Made by a program: the position numbers and the translations under genes | In this document: piece after piece, positions 27,764 through 36,843 of the stretch | How positions within the stretch are numbered: the first letter of the stretch is position 1 | How the letters are laid out: every line of letters starts with the position of its first letter | Assembly (NCBI GenBank): GCA_020444275.1 | Contig: JAHLLG010000002.1 | Location: 1,214,717-1,278,716, forward strand | DNA: 64,000 nt | Source of the DNA: Bacteroidota bacterium | GTDB lineage: Bacteria; Bacteroidota; Bacteroidia; Bacteroidales; UBA12077 | Direction of reading: 5' to 3' | Notes under the pieces: model-generated | What the model saw: only the letters and a program-made list of their open reading frames with translations | Told to the model about the DNA's origin: nothing | Database searches by the model: none

Positions 27764-28357
27764 TTATGAACATGAGATACTTTTTTGTGCATTATTCATT
27801 TTTGCCAGCCTATTTACTTTTTCAATAAAATCAGTTTTTGCATTTGTATATTCTTCGCGATTGTTTTTATATTTAGCAGCCAGCTTAAGTTTTAGTTCTT
27901 CATACTCCTTGGCAATATTTTTATGTTTTATCAGGTAATCCCTAAAATATATCTCATTCCAATCTCCTTTATATCTTACATGTACATGATAAGCCTGTCC
28001 TTTAAATCCTTGTTCTGTATATCCTTTTACAAACATCATATGGGGTGGCGGATTATCGGGTTGTTCAGTATAGTGATATCCCAGATTCTTAAAAGCTGTT
28101 ATTATTTCGTTAGCATTTGAGTTTTTGGAAACTTGTAGTAATATATCAATTGTTGGTTTTGCTTTAAGATCCGGAACTGCTGTACTTCCAATGTGATCAA
28201 TTCTCTCAATGTATGCCTCTGGAATTGATTCAAGTATCAACTTACGTTCGGCTTGATATATCTGCGGCCATTTTTCTGATGGATCACTAATAATTATAGG
28301 AAACAACTCACCGAGTTGTTCAATGGACATTTCATGTAGTTTTTTCTCTTTGTTCAT
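27764..28357 (-). CDS. GrpB-like nucleotidyltransferase-fold protein (UPF0157)
   Basis: 197 residues. The family signature RIDHIGSTAVPDLKAKPTID, with the nucleotidyltransferase-like GS and DxD positions, lies at about 57-75. AYHVHVRYKGDWNEIYFRDYLI follows. The fold is well established but the reaction is not. Single gene. Confidence 0.9.
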   Translation of the reverse strand: MNKEKKLHEMSIEQLGELFPIIISDPSEKWPQIYQAERKLILESIPEAYIERIDHIGSTAVPDLKAKPTIDILLQVSKNSNANEIITAFKNLGYHYTEQPDNPPPHMMFVKGYTEQGFKGQAYHVHVRYKGDWNEIYFRDYLIKHKNIAKEYEELKLKLAAKYKNNREEYTNAKTDFIEKVNRLAKMNNAQKSISCS

Positions 28358-28434
28358 TCTTTATTACTTCATTTAGTGTAAAAATAATGAAATAATTAAA
28401 AACATGAATATTACTGCATATTAAGAGTTTTAAT

Positions 28435-29310
28435 TTAAAGATCAACTTTAACACCTAACTTAACTAATTCTTCTATATGATCAACCGATATTTTATTTCC
28501 GGAGACTTCAACATATTCCAGTTTATCAAGTTCTAACAAAGGAGAAATGTCAGATAGATTATTATTAGATAGATATAGGATTTTGAGATTTAATAAGCTG
28601 GTCATTGCATCAATATTTTCTATTAAATTATTACTTAGATTTAATTCTTCAATCAAATTTAAACTTTCAAGTAACTCAATATCTACAATACGATTATCCG
28701 ATAAATCAAACGTTTTTGCATGTAAGCAATACTGAATCCCATCTAAATCATCTATATCGCAAGATGATAACTCAAACTCCTCAATATCTTCCAGGTAATA
28801 CGATGGAAACTCCATATCTGTATTGCCATATTGTCGCATCTTAACTGCATCGTAAAAGTTGTAACCAATAGTTTTGGTATGAACTTTTCTTGTTTTATCT
28901 ATCTCACTAATAATATTGTAATCGTCGGTGTTGATGTCCCATTCGTAAACAGGAGAATAATCAATATCTTCATAGCTATTAAGAGATGCAGAGATTTCTT
29001 CTATTCGTTCTAATTTGAATATATGAGCATGTGAAAGTAAAGCATCATAATTATCATTCTTAAAATGTTGATTTATCTCATTTAAATAGTAATTTAAGCG
29101 ATCAGGATGATACAACTTGATTAACTTGGAAAATCCTTTTCCATTTGCAGAAATTTCTATTTCAAAAAAATCTTCAATTATTTCTGCAATTTTTTGAAGA
29201 ATTAAGAATTGTTTATCCTTGTATAAGTTGATTATGGTTAAGGATATACTATTCAGGTTTTTAAGAGTATAAGCCTTTTCCAATTTCTGATAAAGATCGT
29301 TTATTGTCAT
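28435..29310 (-). CDS. Leucine-rich-repeat protein, cytoplasmic
   Basis: 291 residues without a signal peptide. The N-terminal half is helical and unrecognised. Residues about 185-285 contain four to five LRRs of the SDS22/internalin type (LDLSDNRIVDIELLESLN, IEELNLSNNLIENIDAM, LKILYLSNNNLSDISPL). Probably a protein-interaction module; no partner is apparent. Confidence 0.82.
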   Translation of the reverse strand: MTINDLYQKLEKAYTLKNLNSISLTIINLYKDKQFLILQKIAEIIEDFFEIEISANGKGFSKLIKLYHPDRLNYYLNEINQHFKNDNYDALLSHAHIFKLERIEEISASLNSYEDIDYSPVYEWDINTDDYNIISEIDKTRKVHTKTIGYNFYDAVKMRQYGNTDMEFPSYYLEDIEEFELSSCDIDDLDGIQYCLHAKTFDLSDNRIVDIELLESLNLIEELNLSNNLIENIDAMTSLLNLKILYLSNNNLSDISPLLELDKLEYVEVSGNKISVDHIEELVKLGVKVDL

Positions 29311-29334
29311 CGGAATTTACATGTATTTAATTAT

Positions 29335-30273
29335 TTAGAGTTGTCTTTTCGAATTATATAGATGAAAATTTATAAACATAACAATTTCATCCATTGCTTC
29401 TGTTGCTTCCGTAAACATTGGTGCTAATAGTGGATAACAATGAATCATTCCATGGCCTGCTTTAAATGTTGCATTTACACCTTGTTCTAATGCTTTAATA
29501 TAGAACTTTTCTCCATCTTCGTATAACTCGTCATCTACTGCTGAATTTATATAAATTGGAGGTAGCCCTTCTAAATCTCCAAATAATGGTGAAATAAGAG
29601 GATTTTTGGGTTCATTTTCTCCTACATAATAATAACTAAAAACAGTCCATGAATTTGTTGGTGCTACAGAAACCTTATTTTTTGTTCGATAAGAATCGCT
29701 AGAGCATGATAAATCGGTCCAAGGAGAAATTGCCACGGCCGCCTTGGGTAATGGAATATTTTTTTGCTTTAAAAACAAAAGCATTGCTAATGCTAATCCT
29801 CCTCCTGCAGATTCTCCGGCTACTATGATATTATGAGCTCTATATCCTTTCTTCAAAACCGCCTTGTATACTTTAACAGAATCATTTAAAGCATGAGGAA
29901 ATGGTAATTCAGGAGCTAGGCTATATTCATATTGCAAATTAGTAACATTAGTTCGACTGGCAAATTTTGAAACAACTGCTCTGTGATCGTTGCACGATCC
30001 TGAAACATAGCCACCTCCATGAACATAAAATATCAACTTTTGCGAATCTGAATCTTCGGGTATAATCCACTCAGCATTTATTCCTTCAATTACTGTCTTT
30101 TCAATTCGAATACCATCTGGAATCCCATTAAATTTTCGAGCACCTTTCTCACATGTTTCCCTAAACTTTTGCATGGATGTATTAAAATCAAAAACTTCTT
30201 TTTTAAGCTTTCCTTGTAACAGAAATCTATTTCTGATTAGAAAATTGAAAATTTTACTTTTTATGCTTGCCAT
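29335..30273 (-). CDS. HSL/family IV-type alpha/beta hydrolase (esterase)
   Basis: 312 residues. Oxyanion-hole motif HGGG (85-88), nucleophile elbow GESAGG (Ser155), acid in INSAVDDELYEDGE and His in GHGMIHCYP. This matches the hormone-sensitive-lipase group of carboxylesterases acting on short acyl esters. No signal peptide is convincing, so cytoplasmic. 69 bp downstream of the Crp-type gene; possibly in the same operon. Confidence 0.92.
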   Translation of the reverse strand: MASIKSKIFNFLIRNRFLLQGKLKKEVFDFNTSMQKFRETCEKGARKFNGIPDGIRIEKTVIEGINAEWIIPEDSDSQKLIFYVHGGGYVSGSCNDHRAVVSKFASRTNVTNLQYEYSLAPELPFPHALNDSVKVYKAVLKKGYRAHNIIVAGESAGGGLALAMLLFLKQKNIPLPKAAVAISPWTDLSCSSDSYRTKNKVSVAPTNSWTVFSYYYVGENEPKNPLISPLFGDLEGLPPIYINSAVDDELYEDGEKFYIKALEQGVNATFKAGHGMIHCYPLLAPMFTEATEAMDEIVMFINFHLYNSKRQL

Positions 30274-30342
30274 TATTTACTCCATCATTTGGGAAGCAAA
30301 ATTGATGAATTAAAATTTAGAAAAACTTCACCTATGTTAAGT

Positions 30343-30915
30343 TTAGGTTTTTTCTTGTAACTTTTTTCTTATTCTGCTTAATGATTGTGGAGCAATTCCC
30401 AAAAAAGAAGATAAATGTTTCAACGAAATTTTATCGATAATGTCTGAATACTCTGTTAATAGCTTTTCGTATCGTTTCTCTGCAGTTTCTGTTCTTACTT
30501 CTAATAAAAGCGATTCGGCAAATTCTTGTACTTCATTAACTACTTTACTGGTAAAAAGATTCCATGAATTAAGTTTGGTAAGTTCACGCATTTTATGATA
30601 TGATGTTCGCCAAACAATACATTTTTCTATAGCTTGTATACTTTCTTTTGCAGGCTTTTGGTTTCGAAAGCTTAATGTTGAAGTAAACAAATACGGAGCA
30701 ATAGTAAATGTTTTTGTTATATCGTTACCTTCTTTTATGATAAAGTAACGTAACAATCCCTTTTCAAGAAAATACAAGTATCTGCATATTTTTCCTTCTT
30801 CTACAAAAACTTCGTTTTTCTTTATCTCTATTCTTTCGAATGCATGATTTATGATCTGCCAGTCATTTTCTGGTAACCTGGTATATTGTTGAATAAAATT
30901 TTTAAAGCTATTCAA
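30343..30915 (-). CDS. Crp/Fnr-family transcriptional regulator
   Basis: 190 residues. Cyclic-nucleotide-binding fold at about 20-120 (VEEGKICRYLYFLEKGLLRYF) and a C-terminal HTH with ISLKHLSSFLGIAPQSLSRIRKKL. Bacteroidota proteins of this type generally lack cAMP-binding residues and respond to unknown signals. Upstream of the esterase gene. Confidence 0.9.
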   Translation of the reverse strand: MNSFKNFIQQYTRLPENDWQIINHAFERIEIKKNEVFVEEGKICRYLYFLEKGLLRYFIIKEGNDITKTFTIAPYLFTSTLSFRNQKPAKESIQAIEKCIVWRTSYHKMRELTKLNSWNLFTSKVVNEVQEFAESLLLEVRTETAEKRYEKLLTEYSDIIDKISLKHLSSFLGIAPQSLSRIRKKLQEKT

Positions 30916-30938
30916 TGTTCAGTTATAATAGTGAATAA

Positions 30939-31295
30939 TTATCTTTTTCCTCTGGTTGCGTTTGCTCCTTTAATATTTCCACCACCCCAACTAACACCTG
31001 ATTTTCTTTTTCGAAATGGTGAATTATTCATACTCCAGCCTTTGAATTCTGATTTGCCGGATGGTATAGGCTTATCCGTGGAAAGCTTATCGGAGTATGA
31101 TTTTATTATACTGTCGATTTTTTTAGTATGCCTATATTTATTAAGAATAACTAATGGAATAAATATCAACACAAGAAGCACTAATGCTGAAATTAAAAAC
31201 AGATTATTGTATTTAAAATCGGTAACAGAACCAATTAAACGAACCACTAATAATAAACCACCTAAAATTCCGGAAATGTACATAACATTTCTCAT
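30939..31295 (-). CDS. Small two-helix membrane protein
   Basis: 118 residues. Two hydrophobic helices (about 6-25 and 33-53) are followed by a basic, Gly/Ser-rich tail ending RKRKSGVSWGGGNIKGANA. No family recognised. 23 bp upstream of the Crp gene start on the same strand, so probably cotranscribed. Confidence 0.7.
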   Translation of the reverse strand: MRNVMYISGILGGLLLVVRLIGSVTDFKYNNLFLISALVLLVLIFIPLVILNKYRHTKKIDSIIKSYSDKLSTDKPIPSGKSEFKGWSMNNSPFRKRKSGVSWGGGNIKGANATRGKR

Positions 31296-31470
31296 AAAAT
31301 CTTTTATTTTAAATATTTACAAGATATGTATATTAAAAGAATAACGCATACAGCAATAGATAGCAGTCATCCTATATCAAAATTAAAGATAAAAAAGAAA
31401 GATAAAAAAAGAAAATTAAATCAGATCATTAATACATTCTACCTGGTTTAACTATCTTGTTATTTTTCAT

Positions 31471-32835
31471 TTACTTGTAACCTGGAACAGTATTTGGAAT
31501 TCTCTCCTCCTTAATAACAGGTTCATCTTCTTTCAACATTGCATCATTCGAAGATTTACCCGTACCTCCGGTTGGAAAGAACATTACTGATAAATTAACA
31601 TCCGCAACTTCAACTTTTGACATTGCACTGTGTTTATTAGCCCAAAGATAAAAGGTATGTGTGCCCGCACTAACAGGAATACACCTATGCTGGGCAAATG
31701 ATGTATATTGATCAGAAGAATCTGCACAATTATAATCAGTAAGTATGTTTAAATAATAATACCATTCATCTTCAGCAGTCCATGAAGTATTTGGATCCTG
31801 ATCACATAAAAGACCCAATAAGACCACATCCCAATTTATGCTTTCCCAATCGACATATCCACTTGCCATAACAAAACACACTCCACTTGACGGCGCCGTC
31901 ATAGTTACAGACCTAATATTATTATATGATCCATAGTTGGCAGTAATTTGATAACGTTGGTCTCCTCCAACATAGTTGATTAGAGGTTTAACATTACTTA
32001 ATCCACTACCATCGCCTGTAATTCTGCCTGTACCATCGACCTTCAATACACTTGCACCATTATTTTTCGTAATATTTAAACTACTAGTGGCATCATTGGT
32101 GTTTAACTGAATGTTTTTTTCAAGTGTTGTGTTGGCAACATTCGGGGCATTATAAAGACTAGAAAAATCTCCATTGAATTCGCTTTTATCATTCCAGGAA
32201 GCAGTATCTACAGTTGTAATTCCTGATGCTACAGAAGCGTCAAACAAAGGGTCTGTCTCACTATAACTATCTAGTTTGTCATTCCAGTATGCAGTATCTG
32301 TAGGAGTAATTCCGGCAGCTAAAGAAGCATTATATTTAGGATCAGTTTCATCGGCTGAAGTAAAATGATTAAGATCGCTAATTTGATTTTCTGTAATGCT
32401 AATTCCTGATGATTTATCCCAAGCAGAAAAAGTTGGGTCTGTTTCAGTAACTGGTCCGGAAACACTTTCTGCTGTTTTTGCCTGCATGGCATAAGGTACA
32501 CTTAATAACTGGCTTGTTCCAATTACAGTTCCATTTACACTCGTTTCTATAAAATACTCATCTAAATTCCAGTTTATAGTACTTAAATCTTCTATAGAAC
32601 CTATTTTTAAGTTTATTATTCCTTGCGATGTAGTAGTAACCGAATGTGTTTCTTCAAACACACTTGTTGTGAGATCGCTTTTCAAGATTGAAATAGCAAC
32701 AGTAACACTTTCTTCAGCCATTAAAGTTCCGTCTGCATTTCGCAATACTGCCTGATACTTAAATTGATTCGGTGTTTGTGAAAATAGAGATACGGAAACT
32801 ATAGTTAAAATTAATAATAGTAATAATCTTTGCAT
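31471..32835 (-). CDS. Secreted tail-fibre-like repeat protein
   Basis: 454 residues. Signal peptide (LLLLLILTIVSVSLFSQ), then the same N-terminal beta-domain as the YadA-head adhesin (FKYQAVLRNADGTLM to LLSVPYAMQAKTAES). Repeats of the ETDPxFxASxAxGIT..DTxxWNDK type follow at about 130-225, then a C-terminal domain of about 170 residues with no T9SS tail. Such proteins are common, poorly understood surface proteins of Bacteroidota. Single gene. Confidence 0.82.
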   Translation of the reverse strand: MQRLLLLLILTIVSVSLFSQTPNQFKYQAVLRNADGTLMAEESVTVAISILKSDLTTSVFEETHSVTTTSQGIINLKIGSIEDLSTINWNLDEYFIETSVNGTVIGTSQLLSVPYAMQAKTAESVSGPVTETDPTFSAWDKSSGISITENQISDLNHFTSADETDPKYNASLAAGITPTDTAYWNDKLDSYSETDPLFDASVASGITTVDTASWNDKSEFNGDFSSLYNAPNVANTTLEKNIQLNTNDATSSLNITKNNGASVLKVDGTGRITGDGSGLSNVKPLINYVGGDQRYQITANYGSYNNIRSVTMTAPSSGVCFVMASGYVDWESINWDVVLLGLLCDQDPNTSWTAEDEWYYYLNILTDYNCADSSDQYTSFAQHRCIPVSAGTHTFYLWANKHSAMSKVEVADVNLSVMFFPTGGTGKSSNDAMLKEDEPVIKEERIPNTVPGYK

Positions 32836-32971
32836 GGTTTCTTATTATTAGTTCATATTTTTAATATAAATACTTAGTTAAACAAGTTACGCAAAAAACA
32901 AATGTAAAGAGCCCAAAATGTTAAAAAGTTACTAATTTTCAGTAATTTATATAAAACACTCTAATACCATC

Positions 32972-33040
32972 TCAATTTGTGCCAAGCGCAAACGCGCACT
33001 GGAAAAAACTTAAACAATTCTCTCATGAATGATATAGCAA
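32972..33040. repeat. Dispersed intergenic repeat, copy A
   Basis: Core AAGCGCAAACGCGCACTGG (32984-33002) is preceded by CAATTTGTG and followed by TCATGAATGA. The same order and spacing recur at 50393-50451, and more divergently at 62740-62790. Confidence 0.7.
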
Positions 33041-33430
33041 AGCTCATTCTATAAATAGAAAGCTGATTGCTATCAGGCAGGCTGTCAGAAACGACTTAAA
33101 ATAACAAAACTATAAACCGATTTTAAAAGAGCTAAATTGCTCAATATGCTGAGTAATTTTAGCAATCTACTTTATTACAAACTGCAGGAACTTAGCAACG
33201 CGATCTGACAACCAATGGGAGTAAAAAAATTCTTTGAATAAACCATATTATAAATTATATTTTAGAACAATAAAAGTCTAAAGCTAAAATTTCGTTGGTT
33301 ATTAAGATAAGTATAATAGCTATTCCAATTATTCATGAAGTTCTTAGAAAAGGTTTTTCCAGAAATGAATTTACTTTCAAATTTACTTTTATTGTAAACC
33401 AGGCAGAAGAATAATAAAAATATGAGAATG

Positions 33431-33458
33431 ATGTAAATTATTATCGGAGAAATGTAAC
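33431..33458 (+). promoter_or_regulatory. Tandem 21-bp operator, site 1
   Basis: ATGTAAA (33431) and ATGTAAC (33452) with a 21-bp period, preceded by GAGAATG. It aligns along the whole promoter with the region before 35634. 67 bp upstream of the small membrane protein gene at 33526. The -7 box is weaker here than at the other three sites. Confidence 0.6.
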
Positions 33459-33525
33459 GTTTATAACAATAAATTTTAGAACTTGTCCCTTTGAAATTCT
33501 ATAATTATAAACTTAAAAAAATGTC

Positions 33526-33684
33526 ATGAAAAATTTACTCTATGTTATAGCAGCTTTACTAATAATTATATGGGGTATTATTGTCATAAGCTTTGATACA
33601 TCAGCTACAGTACACGTTATTCTTTTAATTGCAGGCATTGTAATCCTAATTAGATACCTGCAAAAAAAGAAGCAAGTAAACTAA
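33526..33684 (+). CDS. DUF5670/Lmo0937-like micro-membrane protein 1
   Basis: 52 residues: MKNLLYVIAALLIIIWGIIV starts the first of two membrane helices, joined by an SFDTSATVH turn and ending in a basic KKK tail. This is the hallmark of the Lmo0937/DUF5670 family of stress-associated small membrane proteins. Two paralogues lie at 36162 and 36330. Its leader AATGTC before the ATG is shared with 35634 and 36162. Confidence 0.82.
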   Translation: MKNLLYVIAALLIIIWGIIVISFDTSATVHVILLIAGIVILIRYLQKKKQVN

Positions 33685-34035
33685 ATGCTAGTAATAAGCT
33701 TACCGAACAGCCCATTAATACGCAAAGCATATCTCAAGATTTCTTTAAAAAATTAAAATATACCTTGATAGTAGAACCAGTCAAAACATTATAAAAGAAG
33801 CTAATTCTGTATGATCAATACCTGAAATAGCAAAGGAATTTAGAGCTAATTCTATTGGCTCGTAGTGTAAAAACTTATATGAACAAAGTATTATTTGTAA
33901 TAGCATCCAAACAGGATTTAGCAGTGCAAATTATTTAAGATATAAAGAGATTAACCAGCATCTATAACGCCTTACAAAAAATATATAAATTAACTCATTA
34001 ACCTTATTCAATACTATAATAAAAATTAGATATTA
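33685..34035. other. Gene-free spacer before the GH130 gene
   Basis: 351 bp with no convincing frame or hairpin. The GH130 gene may be read from the promoter at 33431, since no terminator was found between them. Confidence 0.4.
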
Positions 34036-35508
34036 ATGCAAGTAGCTGTAAAAAGAAAGAATATAAATTTTATTCCTGATGTCACAAGAGTAATAGCCCG
34101 TTTTCTCTATACCAATGATACAAGAGCAATAAGCATTATACAATTAGTCCTGGGGATGTCTGAAAAAGAAGCATCTGATGTTCTCAATCCAATACTTCGC
34201 GATTATTCAATGCGTCACAGAAATATCTCCAAAATATTCGAAAAGCATTTTAATAATATTGTTCACTTGTTTAAAAATTTAAAGATAGACCCCAGAACAT
34301 TGGATAATACGCAGAAATTGCTGATTGGAGCCTATTTTACGATGGAATATTCTATTGAAGCAGCAGCTTTTTTTAATCCTTCCATTATTGACCATCCTGA
34401 TCAATCGGAAACGGGAGTTGGCGAAAAAAGAGTAATTATTAGTTTTAGAGCTACCGGCGAAGGACATATATCATCTATTGTTTTCCGAACAGGGGTGTTA
34501 GATAAAAATAGTAATCTCACGATTGAACCTGTTGGAAATATGCTCGAAGAAGCTGAACACATCAGAAGGCATATTTATACCAAAAAAACCTTTAAAAGTA
34601 AACTGGACGAAATGCAAAATGTGCATACGCTTATTCCGCCCGATTTAATCTTAGACAAACTTAACGACAAATTTACATACGGAGAACTCCGCACTTGTAT
34701 TGAAGAAGCCAGAAAAACTATTCATCTGGCTTCAGATAAAGAAATCCTTTTCAATCAAATTATGTGGCTTGCTTCTTCGCATTACGAACTTGATTTTTCA
34801 TTAGATACCAATATTTCTGAACGAGTAATTTTTCCAGTCTCGCTAAATGAAAAAAACGGAATTGAAGATGCTCGTTTTGTTAAGTTTGTGAATGAAAAGG
34901 GTAAAGCAACTTATTATGCTACTTATACAGCATATGATGGTACCAGGATTTTACCTAAGATGATTGCGACCACAGATTTTTATCATTTTAAAGTCATCCC
35001 GGTGCATGGCGAAATTGCCCAGAATAAAGGCATGGCATTATTCCCCAGAAAGATAAAAGGTAAATATGTAATGCTTTGCCGTTTAGACGGATTTAATAAC
35101 TACATTGCCTTTTCAGATCATATATCCATTTGGCGTAAAGCGAAATTATTACAAAAACCTAAATTTCCCTGGGAGTTTGTTCAAATAGGCAATAGTGGTT
35201 CTCCAATTGAAACCAGCGAAGGTTGGTTGATTATTACTCATGGTGTTGGCCCCATGCGCGAGTATGTTTTGGGAGCATCGCTTCTTGACCTTGAGAATCC
35301 GGAAAAAGAGATCGGAAGACTTCAATCGCCTTTATTAATGCCTAATGCAGAAGAGAGAGAAGGATATGTTCCCAATGTTGTTTATTCGTGCGGATCCATG
35401 ATTCATAATAACGATTTAATTATTCCCTATGCCATGTCTGATTATGCTTCAACATATGCCACTGTTGATTTTAAAGAGCTGCTGACTGCGTTAAAAAATT
35501 CTAAATAA
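34036..35508 (+). CDS. GH130-family beta-mannoside phosphorylase/hydrolase-like protein
   Basis: 490 residues. The five-bladed propeller of GH130 occupies about 185-485: EDARFVKFVNEKGKATYYATYTAYDG, KGMALFPRKIKGKYVMLCR, GNSGSPIETSEGWLIITHG, and a final blade with YSCGSMI and IPYAMSDYAS. An extra N-terminal domain of about 180 residues precedes it. GH130 enzymes act on mannosyl-linked oligosaccharides. The GT4 gene at 36844-39072 is nearby and opposite in strand; a shared mannose-linked pathway is plausible but unproven. Confidence 0.85.
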   Translation: MQVAVKRKNINFIPDVTRVIARFLYTNDTRAISIIQLVLGMSEKEASDVLNPILRDYSMRHRNISKIFEKHFNNIVHLFKNLKIDPRTLDNTQKLLIGAYFTMEYSIEAAAFFNPSIIDHPDQSETGVGEKRVIISFRATGEGHISSIVFRTGVLDKNSNLTIEPVGNMLEEAEHIRRHIYTKKTFKSKLDEMQNVHTLIPPDLILDKLNDKFTYGELRTCIEEARKTIHLASDKEILFNQIMWLASSHYELDFSLDTNISERVIFPVSLNEKNGIEDARFVKFVNEKGKATYYATYTAYDGTRILPKMIATTDFYHFKVIPVHGEIAQNKGMALFPRKIKGKYVMLCRLDGFNNYIAFSDHISIWRKAKLLQKPKFPWEFVQIGNSGSPIETSEGWLIITHGVGPMREYVLGASLLDLENPEKEIGRLQSPLLMPNAEEREGYVPNVVYSCGSMIHNNDLIIPYAMSDYASTYATVDFKELLTALKNSK

Positions 35509-35537
35509 CCCATACTATCTTGTTAAATGTGTGAATG

Positions 35538-35565
35538 ATGTAACTTATTCTTAAAGTTATGTAAC
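35538..35565 (+). promoter_or_regulatory. Tandem 21-bp operator, site 2
   Basis: ATGTAAC at 35538 and 35559, exactly 21 bp apart, preceded by ATGTGTGAATG. A perfect -7 box, TACCTTTG (35587-35594), lies 22 bp downstream, so the proximal copy is next to the -33 position. This is the geometry of an activator. Confidence 0.75.
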
Positions 35566-35633
35566 GTTTTTCGGATTAAAGATGCCTACCTTTGTTTAAG
35601 GTAATAATTTATTTGCCTACTTAAAATAATGTC

Positions 35634-36056
35634 ATGAAAAAAATAATTTTAGTATTTGTAACGGTATTTATTTCCGGAACAGTGTTTATGAATTGTCAAT
35701 CTTCTTCTGAAAAAGTTGACCAGGCAAAAGAAAATGTAGTTGAAGCAACAAATGAACTTAACCATGCGATTAGAGATTCTATTGTTCAGTTTAAAAAAGT
35801 ATCTGAGCAAAAAATTAATGATAATGAGCAAAAAATTGCTGAATTAAAAGCTAAAATAGCAACTGAAAAGAATGAAATAAAGGTTATCTCTGAAAAGAGA
35901 TTGGCTGAATTAGAACAAAAAAACACCGATTTGCAAAAAAAATTGAGTGACTTTAATGAAGAACAAGTCGAAAATTGGGATTCTTTTAAAGAAGAATTCA
36001 GCGGTGATATGAATGATCTTGGTACTGCACTTAAAAACTTTGTTGTAAAAGATTAA
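35634..36056 (+). CDS. Helical lipoprotein, probable envelope-stress protein
   Basis: 140 residues. Lipobox VFMNC with Cys at about 21. The rest is almost entirely amphipathic coiled coil (about 28-125; KINDNEQKIAELKAKIATEK), ending with a short helix (MNDLGTALKNFVVKD). Such helical lipoproteins often accompany CsbD/DUF5670 stress genes in Bacteroidota. Preceded by operator site 2. Confidence 0.8.
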   Translation: MKKIILVFVTVFISGTVFMNCQSSSEKVDQAKENVVEATNELNHAIRDSIVQFKKVSEQKINDNEQKIAELKAKIATEKNEIKVISEKRLAELEQKNTDLQKKLSDFNEEQVENWDSFKEEFSGDMNDLGTALKNFVVKD

Positions 36057-36161
36057 TTAGATTCTATAGTCCGGTAGCAATATTGGACTTCCCTCTGTTT
36101 TTCTGAGTTTCCTAATAAAAAACATTAATAAAATATAGTTAAATTCTTAAATCATAATGTC

Positions 36162-36320
36162 ATGAAAAATTTATTATATATCATCGCAGGATTGCTCATC
36201 GTAATTTGGGCCATCGTTTTTCTAAGCTTTAATGCTTCCGGTTTAATACATATCCTTTTGATACTAGCTGGAGTTATTATTCTTGTTAGAATATTTTTTA
36301 ATAAGAAATTATCAAATTAA
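36162..36320 (+). CDS. DUF5670/Lmo0937-like micro-membrane protein 2
   Basis: 52 residues: MKNLLYIIAGLLIVIWAIVF, a SFNASGLIH turn, a second helix and a basic end. It is closely related to the 33526 and 36330 products and 9 bp upstream of the latter. Read from the 35634 promoter or a local one. Confidence 0.82.
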   Translation: MKNLLYIIAGLLIVIWAIVFLSFNASGLIHILLILAGVIILVRIFFNKKLSN

Positions 36321-36329
36321 AATTTAACC

Positions 36330-36533
36330 ATGAAAAACTCTTTATATGTTATATCAGGGTTGCTAATTATTATTTGGGCAATAGTCTTTTATGGTTTTAA
36401 TTCATCAGGTATGGTTCATCTGCTTCTTTTCTTAGCCATATTCATTATTGTTGTAAGACTCTTATTCAACCAACAATTATCAAAGAAATATGTAATTTTT
36501 AAAGAAAAAATAACAAAGAAAAATATTCAATAA
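36330..36533 (+). CDS. DUF5670/Lmo0937-like micro-membrane protein 3
   Basis: 67 residues. Same two-helix core (MKNSLYVISGLLIIIWAIVF, then SSGMVHLLLFLAIFIIVVRL) with a longer basic tail (KEKITKKNIQ). Tandem duplicate of the preceding gene. Confidence 0.82.
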   Translation: MKNSLYVISGLLIIIWAIVFYGFNSSGMVHLLLFLAIFIIVVRLLFNQQLSKKYVIFKEKITKKNIQ

Positions 36534-36593
36534 TCACAATAGAGGTAGTTATAATTAAAAAAACTAGCTTACAATCAATTAATATATAACATT

Positions 36594-36785
36594 ATGAACA
36601 AAGGAACAGTAAAATTTTTTAATAATTCGAAAGGATTTGGATTCATTAAAGACTCAGATTCAACGAAAGAGTATTATGTGCATGCTGATGGACTAAAAGA
36701 AGACATCAGTGATAATGATGAAGTAACTTTTGATCTTGAAGAAGGTAAAAAAGGATTAAATGCAGTAAATGTTAAACTTGCATAA
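36594..36785 (+). CDS. Cold-shock-domain protein
   Basis: 63-residue single CSD. RNP1 KGFGFIK (13-19) is intact. RNP2 reads EYYVHAD rather than the usual DVFVHF, a common Bacteroidota variant. Acts as an RNA/ssDNA chaperone. Downstream of the micro-membrane proteins and followed by a terminator. Confidence 0.93.
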   Translation: MNKGTVKFFNNSKGFGFIKDSDSTKEYYVHADGLKEDISDNDEVTFDLEEGKKGLNAVNVKLA

Positions 36786-36808
36786 CTAGTATTTACTTAT
36801 AAAATTTA

Positions 36809-36835
36809 AAATCCCGCTAATAACGGGATTTTTAT
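36809..36835 (+). terminator. Terminator after the cold-shock gene
   Basis: AAATCCCG and CGGGATTT form an 8-bp stem around CTAATAA, then a T run. It ends just before the convergent GT gene stop. Confidence 0.85.
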
Positions 36836-36843
36836 TGTTATTC

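Larger units (their letters stand above)
32836..33525. other. 690-bp gene-free region with a dispersed repeat
   Basis: No credible gene. It contains a copy of a dispersed repeat at 32972-33040 and the tandem ATGTAAM motif at 33431-33458. The stretch 33040-33420 holds only AT-rich sequence with decayed short frames. Confidence 0.55.
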
